This document shows, piece by piece, positions 8,436 through 17,600 of a stretch of 64,000 nt of DNA. The notes beneath the pieces were generated by a model. The model saw nothing but the letters and a program-made list of their open reading frames with translations. It did no database searches and was not told the origin of the DNA. The number at the start of each line of letters is the position of its first letter. Position 1 is the first letter of the stretch. The stretch comes from Singulisphaera sp. GP187 (lineage in GTDB: Bacteria; Planctomycetota; Phycisphaerae; Phycisphaerales; SM1A02), in NCBI GenBank assembly GCA_945868805.1, contig CAMBMO010000003.1:1-64000 (forward strand), in the 5' to 3' direction. The position numbers and the translations under genes were made by a program.

Positions 8436-8635
8436 CTCAGCGCGGAAGTCCCCTTCTAGTTATGAACTTAAAACTTGGCGGTTTTTTTTGGCTTTTGTAT
8501 TTCACTGGGGTACTGTCCTATCAGACAAGCTTCTGTTTGGCCTGTCGCTCGATGAGGGTCGAGCTCGATTTGGATGGATAGTGATGAGGGATTTGCTTGG
8601 AGAGGCTGTGCTGCCAGGCGTTGGAAGGAAAAGGA
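8436..8635 (+). other. Intergenic leader before the PEP-CTERM genes
   Basis: This 200-bp gap begins with an A/T-rich stretch in which AAAAC and an eight-T run could form a weak 5-bp stem as a terminator for the dus gene. It ends with the strong purine ribosome binding site GGAAGGAAAAGGA right before the ATG at 8636. I see no coding signal and no clear promoter. Confidence 0.4.
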
Positions 8636-9367
8636 ATGAAAAATACGTTTGTTTTAACATTTGTTGTCCTGTCGTGCGGTGTCCTTGCAGACACATCACG
8701 GGCAGACTTCGTTGAACCTGCATTCGGATTTTCTATCAACGCCGATGGCGTTGCATCGAACGGTCAAGCGTGTGACTATGGCACTGTCAGCCATGTCGGA
8801 TCGAATCAGTGGTTCTTTCAAGGATTCACTACTCACGCAATCGGAACGACTCTGAGTTGGGCATATCTGGTGGATCCAGATCCGTTTATCACCGGGACGT
8901 TCACGCTTTCAAACGCAACCGCGAGCACTCAAGCCTACGTCGTGGATTTCACACTCCCGATCTCGCCTGCGATGAGCGCAAGCACGATCTCTGGGCAGAT
9001 GGCAGGAACGCTTACCGACGCCGATGGTTCTGGCTCCGCGCTCATGACATCCATTGGTGGCGGTCCCGTCTACACGGCACTCGCAGATGACATCTTCGTC
9101 CACGGCTTGATGTCGAATGCGAATCAGTCCGTTTCGACTCAATTTGGGACGACCTCATTTAGCGGAGGATCATTCGGTCAAGGCGCGCCACTTGCAGGCC
9201 CAGCGATCAACAGCACGATCGCGATTCGATTCTCGTTCAACCTGAGCGCAGGTGATTCGGTTTCATTCTCAAGCATCTTCGTCGCGAATCCAGTGCCGGC
9301 TCCAGGTGCGATCGCACTTGGGCTCCTTGCAACCGTCTTCGCTCGTCGTAGTCGTCGTCGGAGTTGA
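8636..9367 (+). CDS. Secreted protein with PEP-CTERM-like sorting tail
   Basis: I chose the ATG preceded by GGAAGGAAAAGGA over an upstream in-frame ATG. The 243-residue protein has a signal peptide (MKNTFVLTFVVLSCG, cleavage near TSRA) and a Thr/Ser/Gly-rich beta-strand body. The C-terminus reads VPAPGA, then a hydrophobic segment (IALGLLATVF) and an Arg-rich end (ARRSRRRS). This is the tripartite layout of PEP-CTERM sorting signals with a variant motif. Such proteins are processed by an exosortase and exported to the surface or matrix; no exosortase gene lies in this window. It is in tandem with a similar gene 70 bp downstream. Confidence 0.8.
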   Translation: MKNTFVLTFVVLSCGVLADTSRADFVEPAFGFSINADGVASNGQACDYGTVSHVGSNQWFFQGFTTHAIGTTLSWAYLVDPDPFITGTFTLSNATASTQAYVVDFTLPISPAMSASTISGQMAGTLTDADGSGSALMTSIGGGPVYTALADDIFVHGLMSNANQSVSTQFGTTSFSGGSFGQGAPLAGPAINSTIAIRFSFNLSAGDSVSFSSIFVANPVPAPGAIALGLLATVFARRSRRRS

Positions 9368-9437
9368 TATGATTTAGTCGTTCGAACATTGGAAGAGGTG
9401 TTTTGTCCAAGTCAAAGTATCGAAAGGGAAGGGATTA

Positions 9438-10148
9438 ATGGAAAAGGGAATTGGAAAAGATTTTTTCGTGGCGTCGGCATTGATGTTGGCAATGTCATGT
9501 GCGTCATTTGCCGGGTTCAATTCCTCTGGTGCTTTCTATTCTGTGACCTCTTCTGCGGGCAGTGCGTCGACCACAAACATCGCGACTGATATCTCTCCCT
9601 ACAGTTGGATCAATAATGGATCGTGGTCCGCCAACGGCGCCTCCGTGAGCTGGACGAACAACCTTCAGGGATTGAATCCGCAAACCGGCCTCGGATTCCT
9701 CAACGCCAATATCGTCGTCAGGAATTACACCAGCGTTGCGCAAGACTTCACGATCAACGCAGGCATGCTCGGATTCTCCACTGGGCCATTCGTCGGGAGC
9801 GGTTCAATCGGCGGACAATTCGTCAATGGATCCGGTTCGCTCGGAATGTTGACGAGCACGGGACCTCTTTGGAGCGCAGGGATCGATGGGGCGAGCTTGA
9901 ATGGTCAGCTGAACAACGCCCTGTTTTTCGCTCAGCCATACCAAATCGTTTCGCTTGGAAGCTTCAACTTCAGCAATGTCTCGATCGGCAGCATCGACAA
10001 TAGCGCGAGTGTCAACTTCACATTCCGGCTGTCCGCAGGTGGGGAAGCGAGCTTCACAAGCGCATTTTCGTTTCAGTCGGTCCCCGGACCTGCTTCGATC
10101 GCATTGATCGTTCTGATGCCGCTCGCGGGTTCACGACGGCGCCGCTGA
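9438..10148 (+). CDS. Secreted protein with PEP-CTERM-like sorting tail (tandem relative)
   Basis: The 236-residue protein has a signal peptide (GKDFFVASALMLAMSCASFA) and a beta-rich Ser/Asn/Gly body. The tail is SVPGPAS, a hydrophobic helix (IALIVLMPL) and a basic end (GSRRRR). The body follows the same plan as the preceding gene (long exposed loops, a 'FNFSNVSIGSIDNSASVNFTF'-type strand pair near the end), so the two are probably diverged paralogues. GGGAAGGGA lies just before the ATG. The function is unknown; a surface or extracellular-matrix role is inferred from the tail. Confidence 0.8.
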   Translation: MEKGIGKDFFVASALMLAMSCASFAGFNSSGAFYSVTSSAGSASTTNIATDISPYSWINNGSWSANGASVSWTNNLQGLNPQTGLGFLNANIVVRNYTSVAQDFTINAGMLGFSTGPFVGSGSIGGQFVNGSGSLGMLTSTGPLWSAGIDGASLNGQLNNALFFAQPYQIVSLGSFNFSNVSIGSIDNSASVNFTFRLSAGGEASFTSAFSFQSVPGPASIALIVLMPLAGSRRRR

Positions 10149-10187
10149 TCGGTTTCGTTTCCAAACTTCAATTGTTCCCACGGGTTG

Positions 10188-10832
10188 TCAGACTCGAAGT
10201 TCTTTCGACTGCGGAAGATCTGAGAGACTCGAGAGTCCGAAGACCTTTAAGAACTCGCTCGTCGTTCCGTACAACATCGGCCGGCCGAGATCCTCAGCAC
10301 GACCGACAATTCGAACGAGTCTGCGATCGAGCAATCCGCGCAGGACCTCGCCAGACGCAACACCACGAATCGCTTCGATCTCGGATCGTTGGATCGGTTG
10401 CCGATATGCGACGATCGCGAGTGTCTCGATCGCAGGCTGAGTCAGTCGTGTCTGTTGTTTCTCTCCCCGCAATCTTGCAACGAGCGGCGCGAACGCTTGG
10501 TTCGTCAGGACCTGCCGTCCACCAGCAACCTGCTCGATACGGAATGCGCGACCACCAGCAACATAGGAAGCGTTTAACTCCTCGACCGCATCGCGCACTT
10601 GCGCGGAAGACTTGCTCTTGGACGCGATTCCAAGAAGATCGGCAAGTCGCGCATCAGACAGCGGTCTATCCGCCGCGAACAGGAGTGCTTCGACTCGGCG
10701 AGCGATCGGTTCACCCTCGCATGGACTTTCCGCCGCAGACGCGACCCCAGACGTGACCGCGTCGGACGAGCCACTCGCAGCCACACCGACTTGCTCGAGT
10801 CCGTCAACTTCGGCGATTGGTTTTCCTGCCAT
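10188..10832 (-). CDS. scpB: Segregation and condensation protein B
   Basis: ScpB is a winged-helix partner of ScpA in the SMC condensin complex. The first 35 residues are a low-complexity extension; the family domain follows (IARRVEALLFAADRPLS). The core PAIETLAIVAYRQPIQRSEIEAIRGV is the most conserved ScpB segment, followed by LLDRRLVRIVGRAEDLGRPMLYGTT. The length of 214 residues is normal. It is the last gene of a five-gene minus-strand run with holB and atpC. No scpA or smc gene lies in the window. Confidence 0.92.
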   Translation of the reverse strand: MAGKPIAEVDGLEQVGVAASGSSDAVTSGVASAAESPCEGEPIARRVEALLFAADRPLSDARLADLLGIASKSKSSAQVRDAVEELNASYVAGGRAFRIEQVAGGRQVLTNQAFAPLVARLRGEKQQTRLTQPAIETLAIVAYRQPIQRSEIEAIRGVASGEVLRGLLDRRLVRIVGRAEDLGRPMLYGTTSEFLKVFGLSSLSDLPQSKELRV

Positions 10833-10849
10833 GACTGGATCGTCGATCG

Positions 10850-11263
10850 TTAGCGCCGACGGGATGCCGCAAGGCGTGCGCGCGCTAAGGACTGTTCGTT
10901 TTCGATCGCTTCTCGTTGCGCAAGCGTCAGCGGCTTGTCGTTGGGTGCGTTCACCTTCGCGTCCGCAAGATCGACTCGCTTCTGCGCGTCTTCAGCATTG
11001 ATTGATGTCGTGAGTTCGGCGCCGTCCGCAAGCAACACCAAGGTGTTGTTGTTCATCTGAGCGAATCCGCCATTAAGGACATACTGAGTGCTCCCGGTTG
11101 CGGTATCGATGCGGCATGTTCCTCCCCCCAACTTCGAGAGAAACGGTGATGCACCCCGCATGACACCTTGCTGTCCATCGAACGATTGGAAAGAGACATA
11201 CTGAACCTCTTCGTCGAGAAGGGCGCTTGATGGTGTCACGATTCGGCATTGAAATGTAGTCAT
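10850..11263 (-). CDS. atpC: F-type ATP synthase epsilon subunit
   Basis: The 137-residue protein has the N-terminal beta-sandwich (FQCRIVTPSSALLDEEVQYVSF, GVMRGASPFLSKLGGG, then YVLNGGFAQMNNNTLVLLADGAE) and a C-terminal helical pair (DKPLTLAQREAIENEQSLARARL). It is the rotor subunit that couples F1 to the c-ring and can inhibit ATPase. The gene is not in an atp operon here: its neighbours are a CYTH protein and scpB. That isolation is odd, because atpC usually follows atpD. Confidence 0.88.
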   Translation of the reverse strand: MTTFQCRIVTPSSALLDEEVQYVSFQSFDGQQGVMRGASPFLSKLGGGTCRIDTATGSTQYVLNGGFAQMNNNTLVLLADGAELTTSINAEDAQKRVDLADAKVNAPNDKPLTLAQREAIENEQSLARARLAASRRR

Positions 11264-11284
11264 AATTGATTCCCGACTTTGATA

Positions 11285-11788
11285 CTAACCGCCGGCGGTC
11301 TCTGGTGGCGGTCCCATCGTGGCAAGATTGTAATTGCGATAGCGCGGATCCTCGGTAACTTCGCGCACGATGCAGGGAGTCAGCCAAGAAGGAATGACAG
11401 GCGCATGATCGATGCCCGGCAATTCGACCTCCGCCAAGACCAAAGGAAAGTCCGAAAACTCGTCGATTTCCCATATCAGACCCGCTGAGGGAACTCGGTG
11501 TCGACACTTTCTGACTCGACGACCCGCTGTTTGGGACCAGAGTCGAGCGAACGCATCAGAGTCGATCTCGGACTCCGACTCTTCGCGTACGAGTCCAGAA
11601 CCCTTCTTGCAATTGTGATGGAATTGTTCGCTTTCATCTGCTCGAACCGTGCGCCGAATGCGACCAGCAGACTCGCCACGATCACCGAGCAGATATCCCT
11701 GAACAATCTGCAGGTTTTCATGCCCCGTCGGAAGGAGCGGCATCCCCCGAAGCAACCAGACGCGCTCGATCTCCAAAGCGAAGTTCAC
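11285..11788 (-). CDS. CYTH-domain protein with altered ExExK motif
   Basis: I chose the GTG that forms a GTGA overlap with the holB stop, preceded by GGAAGAAAG; an upstream GTG at 11815 would overlap holB by 31 bp. The 167-residue protein follows the CYTH (adenylate cyclase/triphosphatase tunnel) pattern: EIER near the start, RIRRT, KKGSGLVREE, IWEIDEF, LVLAEVEL and a late VREVTEDPRYRNYNLA. CYTH enzymes use metal to act on triphosphates such as ATP, thiamine triphosphate or polyphosphate. The signature ExExK reads EIERV, so the key Lys is replaced by Val. Activity may be changed or lost. Confidence 0.8.
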   Translation of the reverse strand: MNFALEIERVWLLRGMPLLPTGHENLQIVQGYLLGDRGESAGRIRRTVRADESEQFHHNCKKGSGLVREESESEIDSDAFARLWSQTAGRRVRKCRHRVPSAGLIWEIDEFSDFPLVLAEVELPGIDHAPVIPSWLTPCIVREVTEDPRYRNYNLATMGPPPETAGG

Positions 11789-12996
11789 GCGAACTTTCTT
11801 CCGAGTGTCGCCCACTGTGCCACAAAGTTTGCGAGCACCAGCTTTTGATTCACATTCGCCTGCAGGTTTCGTTCTGCCTCAGCGATCAACCCCGGTACCG
11901 CCGTCCAATACTCGAGCTTTGATTGCATCCGCGCGCTTGCCCGCAAGCGACGCAAAACCTCCGCCCCGATGACCGAGAAGGCGAGTCCGGTCGCGCGTCG
12001 ATTCGCCGCTTCCTTGCTGGCATTTTCGTTTCGCTTTATGGCTGCATCGGAAACACTCGATGAAAAATCATTCATGCAGTCGCCCATCGCGAGCGGACAT
12101 TCGCCACGTTCCAGCTGATCGATCATCGGCGAGAGTTCGGCGTGCAACGAGTGGAGATCCAATGCGACCGCAGTGACTGCGGCTCCGGGAGATCCCGCCG
12201 CATACATCTGTACAAACGCGCGAGTCGCGCCAGTCACCTCGCCGAGATTCGCATTGATCCATTCCTCCATCAATACATCGGTGAGCGGAAAGAACCCGAC
12301 GCTCTGGCATCGACTCCGCACAGTCGGCAGTAAGCGATCCAGACTGCTTGTCACGAGGATAATGGTCGTTCCAGGTGGCGGCTCTTCGAGAGTCTTCAGA
12401 AGCACATTTTGTCCGTCAGAATCCAAGCGTTCTGCTTCATCAATGATGAACGCCTTTCCCGCGCCCATCACACTCGATCGAAAGACCGCTCCGTCAATTC
12501 TTGCGCCACTCCCGATCGTGCCACCGATCATGTGCTCGCGAAGAAGTGCCACCGGAATGTTGTTCTGCTTACGTTCACGAAGTTCTCGATCAGAACTCGT
12601 CCCTGCGAGTTCCGCGCGGATGACCTTGATATCGGGGTGCGTTCCCGCTCGCAGAAGTGTCGCACTCTGCGTATCTGTTCGCGGCGCGCACTTCGCTCGT
12701 TGTGCTTCGCCCGAAAGCGGATCGGACATGATCGCAGCGATACGCAGCGCCACCGTGCACTTCCCAGTTCCGACGGGGCCATGGAAGATCCACGCATGTG
12801 GGAAATGACCTGAAACGAGGGCTTTCCCAAGCGTTGCAAGTGCGCGATCTTGTCCCAGGATTTGTCCGTCGAGGGCAACATGGGCCAAGTTGGCGACATA
12901 AGGATCGCCCGCCTGATCCAGTGGCGATTCGCGCGACGCACGTGCCTTGTTGGGCGTACTCGAAGCACCGCCCGCGGAAGAGTGGGCGCTCGTCAC
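11785..12996 (-). CDS. holB: DNA polymerase III delta' subunit
   Basis: Delta' is part of the clamp loader that places the sliding clamp on DNA. The 403-residue protein shows GQDRALATLGKALVSGHFPHAWIFHGPVG, a Walker-A-like GPVGTGKCTVA, FIIDEAERLDSDGQNVLLKTLEEPP and the sensor/SRC motif VRSRCQSV. These are the order and spacing of DnaX/HolB-type AAA+ proteins. The N-terminal 35 residues are a low-complexity extension. It overlaps the lipoprotein upstream by 4 bp (ATGA) and the CYTH gene downstream by 4 bp (GTGA). Confidence 0.88.
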   Translation of the reverse strand: MTSAHSSAGGASSTPNKARASRESPLDQAGDPYVANLAHVALDGQILGQDRALATLGKALVSGHFPHAWIFHGPVGTGKCTVALRIAAIMSDPLSGEAQRAKCAPRTDTQSATLLRAGTHPDIKVIRAELAGTSSDRELRERKQNNIPVALLREHMIGGTIGSGARIDGAVFRSSVMGAGKAFIIDEAERLDSDGQNVLLKTLEEPPPGTTIILVTSSLDRLLPTVRSRCQSVGFFPLTDVLMEEWINANLGEVTGATRAFVQMYAAGSPGAAVTAVALDLHSLHAELSPMIDQLERGECPLAMGDCMNDFSSSVSDAAIKRNENASKEAANRRATGLAFSVIGAEVLRRLRASARMQSKLEYWTAVPGLIAEAERNLQANVNQKLVLANFVAQWATLGRKFA

Positions 12997-14042
12997 CGCG
13001 GCACCTCGACGAGCAGAGTCGTCTCTGCGACAGTCTCCTGCGAACCCTTTCGTATTGGTCGAAGAAGCTCCTCTCCATTCACCATCAGCTTCGGAAACCT
13101 CTTCTTGATCGCCTCGACCTCGTCGCTGTAGAGCGTCGTCTTCGCGTTGTAGGCATCCTCGCCAAAGAGTCCCACTGTCACAATGCTCATTCGACGATCA
13201 TCGTCGTGGTTGTAGAAGGCGGGAAGTCCCTGTGCACGAAGCTTCGTCGTGAACGCTTCCGCCTTTTGTCGAATCTCTTCGACCGAAATTTCGCCGGAAC
13301 CAAAATCGCTCCAGACAGCAACCTCCACGGAATAAATCGTTCGTACATTCGGATTTGCCAAACGCGCCCGCCGAAGGTCGAACGCTCCCATCTGCCCGCC
13401 ACGCGCCGTTTCGACTCGAGTCAGGAAGGAACGGGCAAATGGACGATCATTCCCGTCGATGAGTCCTTGAACTTCCTTGACGAGCGGCTTCGCAGCCGGG
13501 TCATCTGGGCCCGTGAAGCGTCCAACCATCACGACCGATCCGTTTGATTTCTCGCGCACGAATGCTTCAGCGAGGAGCGGATACTTGCGACGCAACTGGA
13601 CTGCAGCCGCTTCTGCAAGTTGATTATGGTCGTCACCAGAGAAGGTCAACAAGATCACTCCCCAGCGGCGATCCTCTTTCGCCGCTGACTTCGATCCCGC
13701 CGCTCGCTCCGGAATTCCCGCGGTCTTCGGTTCGGTCATCGCCGGGGCGACTTCGTCCATACGGGATACGACCGGGGTCGTTTGCGGCGCACCAGGAACA
13801 GACCATGTTGGAGATTTCGCGCGGGTGGTCGACGCAGTTGTCTTGCCTGCGACTCCTCCACCGAATGGGTTGTCGTCGGATTCGTCCACCCCTTGGTCGC
13901 TGAAAAGCGCTTCAGAGTCGGCGGCTTCCTTCGAAAGCCCATTTTTGTTTGAATTTTGAGAGTCGCTGGTGCATCCAGGCGACCCAAGGATGACAGGGGC
14001 GGCACAGGATAGGAGCGTCAGAAATGTCCGAAGAATCGACAT
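12993..14042 (-). CDS. Hypothetical lipoprotein
   Basis: The 349-residue protein has a lipoprotein signal (GSPGC, Cys24) and then about 100 residues of low-complexity linker. The following WGVILLTFSGDDHNQLAEAAAVQLRRKYP and GSVVMVGRFTGPDDPAAKPLVKEVQGL segments look like SPOR-like alpha/beta units in which a strand is followed by a helix and a 'VGRF' strand. A second such unit follows (TIYSVEVAVW to MSIVTVGLFGED). I infer two divergent SPOR-type repeats that might bind cell wall; this is weak. It heads the holB-CYTH-atpC-scpB run. A TATGAT lies 9 nt before its start. Confidence 0.6.
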   Translation of the reverse strand: MSILRTFLTLLSCAAPVILGSPGCTSDSQNSNKNGLSKEAADSEALFSDQGVDESDDNPFGGGVAGKTTASTTRAKSPTWSVPGAPQTTPVVSRMDEVAPAMTEPKTAGIPERAAGSKSAAKEDRRWGVILLTFSGDDHNQLAEAAAVQLRRKYPLLAEAFVREKSNGSVVMVGRFTGPDDPAAKPLVKEVQGLIDGNDRPFARSFLTRVETARGGQMGAFDLRRARLANPNVRTIYSVEVAVWSDFGSGEISVEEIRQKAEAFTTKLRAQGLPAFYNHDDDRRMSIVTVGLFGEDAYNAKTTLYSDEVEAIKKRFPKLMVNGEELLRPIRKGSQETVAETTLLVEVPR

Positions 14043-14219
14043 CTTGGGTGGATCATAACTCGCTTTAATAGCACAATTTGAATAGTTGAAGACTTTGGTT
14101 TGAAAGCGACGATAGGTACCTTGAGCCTAGAGTTTGGGCTCACCACAAGGATGTCACGAGTAGACGTCGGGCCGCTGCTGAAGATGGATCTGAAGCGACG
14201 GTCGTAGGAGTTGCATCAC

Positions 14220-14534
14220 ATGTCCGAATCCAATCGAGCGACGACACCCATGACCACCATGACCACCATGACCACCATGACCACTGCGACATCGACACCA
14301 TCAATGAATCCCATGAGCGTCGACGCCTGTTCGAATGTTCGAGAACTCGCGTCTGACTCGGTTGACCACTCGCAAGAACACGCGCGACATCTAGCGCACC
14401 TTCGCGCTCTGCCAGAAGTGCGCGCCGAACGCATCGCGAAGTTAAAGCAGATGATCGCCGATGGAACTTTCGACACCGAGACCAGACTCTCCGCGGCAAT
14501 CGACCGGATGCTTGAAGAACTTCGGCATCGCTGA
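14220..14534 (+). CDS. FlgM-like anti-sigma factor
   Basis: I placed the start at the ATG that has GTAGGAG 9 nt upstream; a TTG at 14211 is also in frame. The C-terminal part (VRAERIAKLKQMIADGTFDTETRLSAAIDRML) matches FlgM, the inhibitor of flagellar sigma-28, whose members read '..R..KV..LK..I..G.Y..'. FlgM is unfolded when free, and the N-terminal 50 residues here are also disordered and Met/Thr-rich. No flagellar operon is in the window. Planctomycete FlgM-domain proteins are sometimes far from flagellar genes, so the partner sigma is unknown. Confidence 0.7.
   Translation: MSESNRATTPMTTMTTMTTMTTATSTPSMNPMSVDACSNVRELASDSVDHSQEHARHLAHLRALPEVRAERIAKLKQMIADGTFDTETRLSAAIDRMLEELRHR
14250..14285 (+). 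repeat. Four 9-bp tandem repeats (ATGACCACC) near the start of the FlgM-like gene
   Basis: Units lie at 14250, 14259, 14268 and 14277, the last ending ACT rather than ACC. They encode Met-Thr-Thr in frame. Confidence 0.95.
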
Positions 14535-14611
14535 CTTCATTTACAGCCGGGAAGACCCGCTGTTGGGATCACAGCCTTGATTGGCTCACATCCTTGAAAT
14601 CCCGAAAATTT

Positions 14612-14639
14612 TTGGAACGCGACTATCCCGCAATACACT
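14612..14639 (+). promoter_or_regulatory. Promoter TTGGAA-N16-TACACT directly before the ATG at 14646
   Basis: TTGGAA is at 14612-14617 and TACACT at 14634-14639; 6 nt then separate the hexamer from the ATG. No ribosome binding site is visible, so a leaderless transcript is predicted. Confidence 0.55.
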
Positions 14640-14645
14640 CGCTGT

Positions 14646-17600
14646 ATGCCCCCCGCTGTCAATGCATCATTTCGCGCCTTAATCCTCTCATTCCTGGTTG
14701 CGCCTAGCGCTTTTGCGCAGTCCCCTCCTGTTAACGGAATTCGCCCTTCCGATGTGCGGTGGGATGCCATCGAACATGCCACCGTCTATTCCTCTCCTGA
14801 GGTACGGATTGATGATGCGACAATTCTGATGCGCGATGGCTGGATCGACGCCGTCGGACCAGTCGCGCAAGTCACCATCCCCGCCGGCGCGACCATTCAC
14901 GATGGACGAGGCATGTTCATCTATGCCGGCTTCATCGAACCGGCGCTTCTCGTTGATTCCGCCGCGCTGGCAAGAACAGCCACTTCGCAAGTTGGCGCGC
15001 ACTGGAATCCCAATGTCACTCCGCAGATCGTGGTGACGGACCTTCCTCCGATCTCGACCGGACTTCGACAAGAATTACGGGCCCTTGGATTCGCCGTCGC
15101 AGCTGCATATCCGGACTCAGGAATATTTCGCGGTCGTGGCGCAATCCTGCTCCTGGGCGAAACGCCAGCTGGAACCCGAACCATCGGCGAGGGAGCTGGA
15201 CAGTTCGTATCGTTTGGAAGACGCGCATCCGATGGGAGGCCGAGGGGTGGTGATGAAGAACGAGCTCCCATCTATCCGAATTCACTGATGGGTGCTGTCG
15301 CGCTGTTGCGCCAGACGATGCTCGATGCGAGGTGGCGCGCCGACTCGACCGCTGTTTGGAAAAGTCACCCTGTCGGAAACGATCCACCTGTCGCCGCGAC
15401 TGCGCTCGATGCGTTGGCTCTTGCGATCGATGGCAAGGAGCGAGTCCTGTTCGATGCGACGACCGAGTCTGACGCATTGCGCGCCGGCGGACTCGCGAAG
15501 GAGTTTGGGTTGAATGCTTCGATCCTGGGCAGCGGGAATGAATTCCGAAACCTGAACGAAATCGCGGCGCTGCGACTGCCGATCATCGTGCCGCTGGAGT
15601 TTCCTTCGGCGCCAGATCTTTCGTCTCCTCGACTCTCGGAAGGCGTGTCGCTCGCCGACTTGAAGAGTTGGGCCGTCGCGCCGTCGAATGCGGCAAGACT
15701 CCTCTGTGCCGGAGCATCAATCTCGCTGACAACGACAAGACTGAAGTCGCGGAACGAGTTTCCCTCACGCGTCCGTGAAGCCCGGGATGCGGGACTAAGC
15801 GAATCGCAATTGATCGCGGCACTCACGACAGCGCCGGCGTCACTCCTGGGTTTGAGCGACACGCTTGGGACGATCGCGCCAGGACGAATGGCGAATCTCA
15901 CGATCAGCAACGGTCCGATCTTTGGCGACGAATCCCGAATCACGAAGGTGTGGGTCGCCGGACGCGAGTACGACACGACGACACCGGGCGATGCTCCATT
16001 TGAGAGTGAGTTCTCCCGCGCTGGAAGATTCTCGATCGCGCTCTCGGATGGCACTCAGCGAATTTTGGTGATCGATCCGAAGAAGCGCACGATCAACTTC
16101 GAATCCACGAAGGCTGATGGATCGAAGCAATCGACCGGTGCCACGCACGTTGCGCTCGATCGCTGGCGCGGTGGTTTTCTCGTCGAAGGTGACGCGCTCG
16201 GACTTTCTGGTCCTGTGCGATGCTCGCTTCGCATCGATGGAGATCGCATCCAGATTGAATCGAAATCCGGAAACGGTCTCCTCGTCGCATTCACGGCAAC
16301 TCCCGTGGTTGATGAGGTCGCGACAGCGGTCGAACCGGTAAAGCCGGCTTCAAATCGTGCGCTTCGACCAGAAGTTCCCGTCACCTTTCCATTCGGAGAC
16401 TTTGGCTTGGCATCGATTCCTGCGCGCGAAACTGTGATCTTTCGGGGAGCGACTGTTTGGACGAGCACCGATGACGGAATCCTCCTCGACTCGGATGTCA
16501 TCGTTCAGGATGGCATCATTACGCAGGTCGGAAAGGATCTCGCGGTGCCGTCGAACGCCCGAGTCATTGACTGCGCAGGACGTCACCTCACGCCAGGACT
16601 GATCGACTGTCATAGCCATACCGGCGTCGACGGATCGGTCAACGAATGGACCGAAGCGTGCACTTCAGAAGTTCGCATCAACGATGTCATCGACGCGACC
16701 GATGTCGGTTGGTATCGCGAACTCGCAGGGGGAGTCACCTGCGTGAACCAACTTCATGGCAGTGCGAACCCGATCGGCGGACAGAACAGCGTCGTCAAAT
16801 TGAAGTGGGGATCTCCAGTCGCCGAGTGGCCTGCGGGAGCAGCCAAGCCAGGAATCAAGTTCGCGCTTGGAGAAAATGTCGTTCGTCCAGCTGGTCGCTA
16901 TCCACAAACTCGGATGGGTGTCGAGGCATTCCTCCGGGATCACTTTCGATCGGCACAGGAGTATCGACGCACGCAGAAAGATTTCGCGGCCAACGGCGAT
17001 GGTCGAATCCCTCCGCGCATCGACCTCGAACTCGAAGCTCTCGCCGAAATTCTCGAGGGAAAGCGTGTCATTCACTGTCACTCATACCGACAGGACGAGA
17101 TTCTCATGCTTATCCGACTCGCAGACGAGTTCGGATTTCGCGTCGCGACGTTTCAGCATGTCTTAGAGGGATACAAAGTCGCCGATGCGATCGCCAAACA
17201 CGGTGCGGGCGCATCGTGCTTCAGCGACTGGTGGGCGTACAAGATGGAAGTGATGGATGCGATTCCGTGGGCTGGCGCGATGATGCAGAGTCAAGGGGTG
17301 GTCGTCTCGTTCAATTCGGATTCGGATGAACTCGCGCGCCATCTCAACTTGGAGGCTGCAAAGGCAGTGAAGTACGGCAACCTCCCGCCGACACGTGCGC
17401 TGGAATTCGTCACCATCAACCCAGCGAAACAAATCGGCGTCGGTGAACGAACTGGCAGTATCGCGGCAGGAAAGGATGCGGACCTTGCTCTGTGGTCCGG
17501 TGATCCCCTTTCACCGCTCTCGCTCTGCGAGCAGACTTGGGTTGAGGGAACGAAACGATTCGACCGCATCGAAGATCTCGCGGTTCGGGACTCGCGCGAA

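Noticed and set aside
14211-14285. Slipped-strand phase variation by the ATGACCACC repeat
   Set aside because: The unit is 9 bp, so gain or loss keeps the reading frame; only length or start choice could change.
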